Source: a virus. Taken from it: 23,569 nt of DNA. The notes beneath the pieces are model-generated. The model was given only the letters and a program-made list of their open reading frames with translations, was not told the origin of the DNA and ran no database searches. This document shows positions 22,931 through 23,569 of this stretch, in pieces. The first letter of the stretch is position 1; every line of letters starts with the position of its first letter. The DNA lies in IMG/VR virus record IMGVR_UViG_3300025437_000063, positions 1 through 23,569 of that record, one strand, 5' to 3'. The position numbers and the translations under genes were made by a program.

Positions 22931-23204
22931 GTAGGACGGATTAGTTGTCATATGCAAGATCTCCTTAATCCTTAAATAAACCTTCCATTCGTCCTACATT
23001 TGTGTGCAGAATTATTCTGCACACCCTTTAATTATTAGTGTTATACGGAAGGCAAGACTGTATAACTAACAAAAACTAATCATTAAAGTTAATTAATTTT
23101 CAAAAGTTTGGAGTGCAATGCTCCGCTCTAAGGCCCCTTTATTGGGGCTTTCGGGTGAATAAATGGTCATCTTGCCTATACCACGTATTCACAACTTTTG
23201 AAAG
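22931..23204 (+). ncRNA. Candidate structured RNA (noncoding RNA or cis-regulatory leader)
   Basis: There is no plausible ORF in this 291-bp gap, but perfect stems are dense. P1: GTAGGACGGA (22931-22940) with TTCGTCCTAC (22988-22997), one GU. P2: GTGTGCAGAA (23002-23011) with TTCTGCACAC (23015-23024), 3-nt loop. P3: GTTATAC (23040-23046) with GTATAAC (23060-23066). P4, closing a four-way junction: TTTCAAAAGTT (23098-23108) with AACTTTTGAAA (23193-23203). Inside P4 are hairpins 23110-23124 (GGAG/CTCC), 23130-23151 (AAGGCCCC/GGGGCTTT, one GU) and 23155-23161 with 23186-23192 (GTGAATA/TATTCAC). The P3 loop (AGGCAAGA, 23050-23057) and the last hairpin's loop (TCTTGCCT, 23170-23177) are complementary over 8 bp, a possible kissing interaction. 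I recognise no known RNA family (not tRNA, tmRNA, RNase P, or an obvious group I intron). The 3' stem overlaps GAAAG upstream of the next start codon, so cis-regulation is an alternative. Confidence 0.6.
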
Positions 23205-23210
23205 ATTTGA

Positions 23211-23569
23211 ATGACATATCAACCTAATTTTACGGATCCACGAGTAATATCTAGAATCAAACAAGCCATTGGCTTTGCTTGTGGAGTAATGAGTGAAACT
23301 AAACCCCATGAGTGGTCTACTAGATACATAGACAAATACTTTGGTTCACAAAGAAATGATCTATCTAAGTATTTGAGAAAAACCTTGTTGATTTGCACAG
23401 ATCATTATGTGAGATTTAATATTCCAGGTGAACGAGGAATATGTAAGAAATATATACTGAATAAAGAGGGTGTGAGATTCCTCAATGAGGCATTGAAAAA
23501 TAACAATATACAATTATACCCTATTGTAGTGGAAGTCGCAAAACAAGACCATACGCTTGAACTTGATAA
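23211..23569 (+). CDS. Unrecognised protein, partial (runs off the right edge)
   Basis: The frame starts MTYQPNFTDPRVISRIKQAI at the ATG seven bases after the last stem of the RNA candidate and stays open to the window end (119 complete codons). It has HEWSTRYIDKYFGSQRNDLS and YLRKTLLICTDHYVRFNIPG, then GICKKYILNKEGVRFLNEAL. Several helices with basic faces and a beta hairpin give the look of a DNA-binding (winged-helix-like) replication or regulatory protein. That is an impression and no family is identified. There is no clear Shine-Dalgarno sequence; only GAAAG inside the RNA stem (23200-23204) is available. The sequence resembles a coding gene in composition and codon use, so I am confident it is real. 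Confidence 0.65.
   Translation, partial: MTYQPNFTDPRVISRIKQAIGFACGVMSETKPHEWSTRYIDKYFGSQRNDLSKYLRKTLLICTDHYVRFNIPGERGICKKYILNKEGVRFLNEALKNNNIQLYPIVVEVAKQDHTLELD

Noticed and set aside
22931-22997. Possible tRNA gene (7-bp acceptor-like stem GTAGGAC / GTCCTAC)
   Set aside because: There is no T-arm with TTC-purine-A loop, no 5-bp anticodon stem in the right place, and the total is only 67 nt, so it does not fold as a tRNA.
23130-23151. Rho-independent terminator (GCCCC / GGGGC followed by TTT)
   Set aside because: The T run after the stem is only three bases and pairs with the 5' AAG. The hairpin lies inside a larger closed junction, so it is better read as part of the RNA.
22931-23210. Group I intron, tmRNA, RNase P RNA or hammerhead ribozyme
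   Set aside because: No P7/R-S core, no tmRNA or RNase P signature bases, and no CTGATGA...GAAA hammerhead core are visible. Flanking genes appear complete, so there is no split exon.
1-23569. CRISPR array or insertion sequence
   Set aside because: No short regularly spaced repeats and no transposase or terminal inverted repeats were seen. The repeats present are in-frame fibre repeats.

Overview
This window is the late structural region of a tailed double-stranded DNA phage (or prophage-like virus), AT-rich, with every supported gene on the + strand. The gene order is the classic long-tailed (siphovirus-like) one: terminase, portal, scaffold, capsid, connectors, tail tube, G/GT chaperones, tape measure, tail tip, fibres. 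There is no tail sheath gene or myovirus-type baseplate set in view. The fibre style (QTTAYTG-type and LGGIKVG-type repeats, tropism-determinant-like N-termini) resembles marine phages, but this is only an impression and the host cannot be fixed from the sequence.

Layout. Positions 1-5145 are the head module: terminase nuclease domain (cut by the window edge), portal, scaffold-like protein, major capsid protein and a putative head-tail connector. A 42-codon GIY-YIG homing endonuclease remnant (5159-5287) follows. Positions 5292-6196 hold a putative tail-completion protein and the putative tail tube protein. A hairpin terminator and a T4-late-like promoter motif (6220-6261) separate this from the tail-assembly block: a 53-aa coiled-coil ORF, gpG, its -1 frameshift product gpGT (slippery site G GGA AAG), an HK97-gp10-like protein and a 1066-aa tape measure. 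A NUMOD3/zinc-finger homing endonuclease gene sits between the tape measure and the tail-tip genes, flanked by a 17-bp near-duplication. The tail-tip cassette (11015-15535) contains two tip/hub-like proteins, a GNAT acetyltransferase and a J-like tip protein, with overlapping start and stop codons. A second promoter-like motif with a structured leader precedes the fibre cassette (15733-22403): an unknown protein, an 826-aa fibre, two tiny proteins sharing a C-terminal motif, and a 1052-aa fibre with two LamG-like domains joined by a collagen-like segment. After it come a 49-aa ORF, a cysteine-rich zinc-ribbon ORF, an apparent structured RNA, and a partial unrecognised gene at the right edge.

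The most interesting signals are: (1) a candidate structured RNA at 22931-23204, with long perfect stems, a four-way junction, an 8-bp loop-loop complementarity, and a T4-late-like promoter whose predicted start falls on the first base of the first stem; (2) recurrence of a TAAATA(C) late-promoter-like motif in the larger intergenic gaps of a siphovirus-type module; (3) the homing-gene insertion that duplicated the last codons of the tape measure gene plus the ribosome binding site; (4) a GNAT enzyme gene translationally coupled into the tail-tip cassette. All calls come from reading the sequence; no database search was possible.
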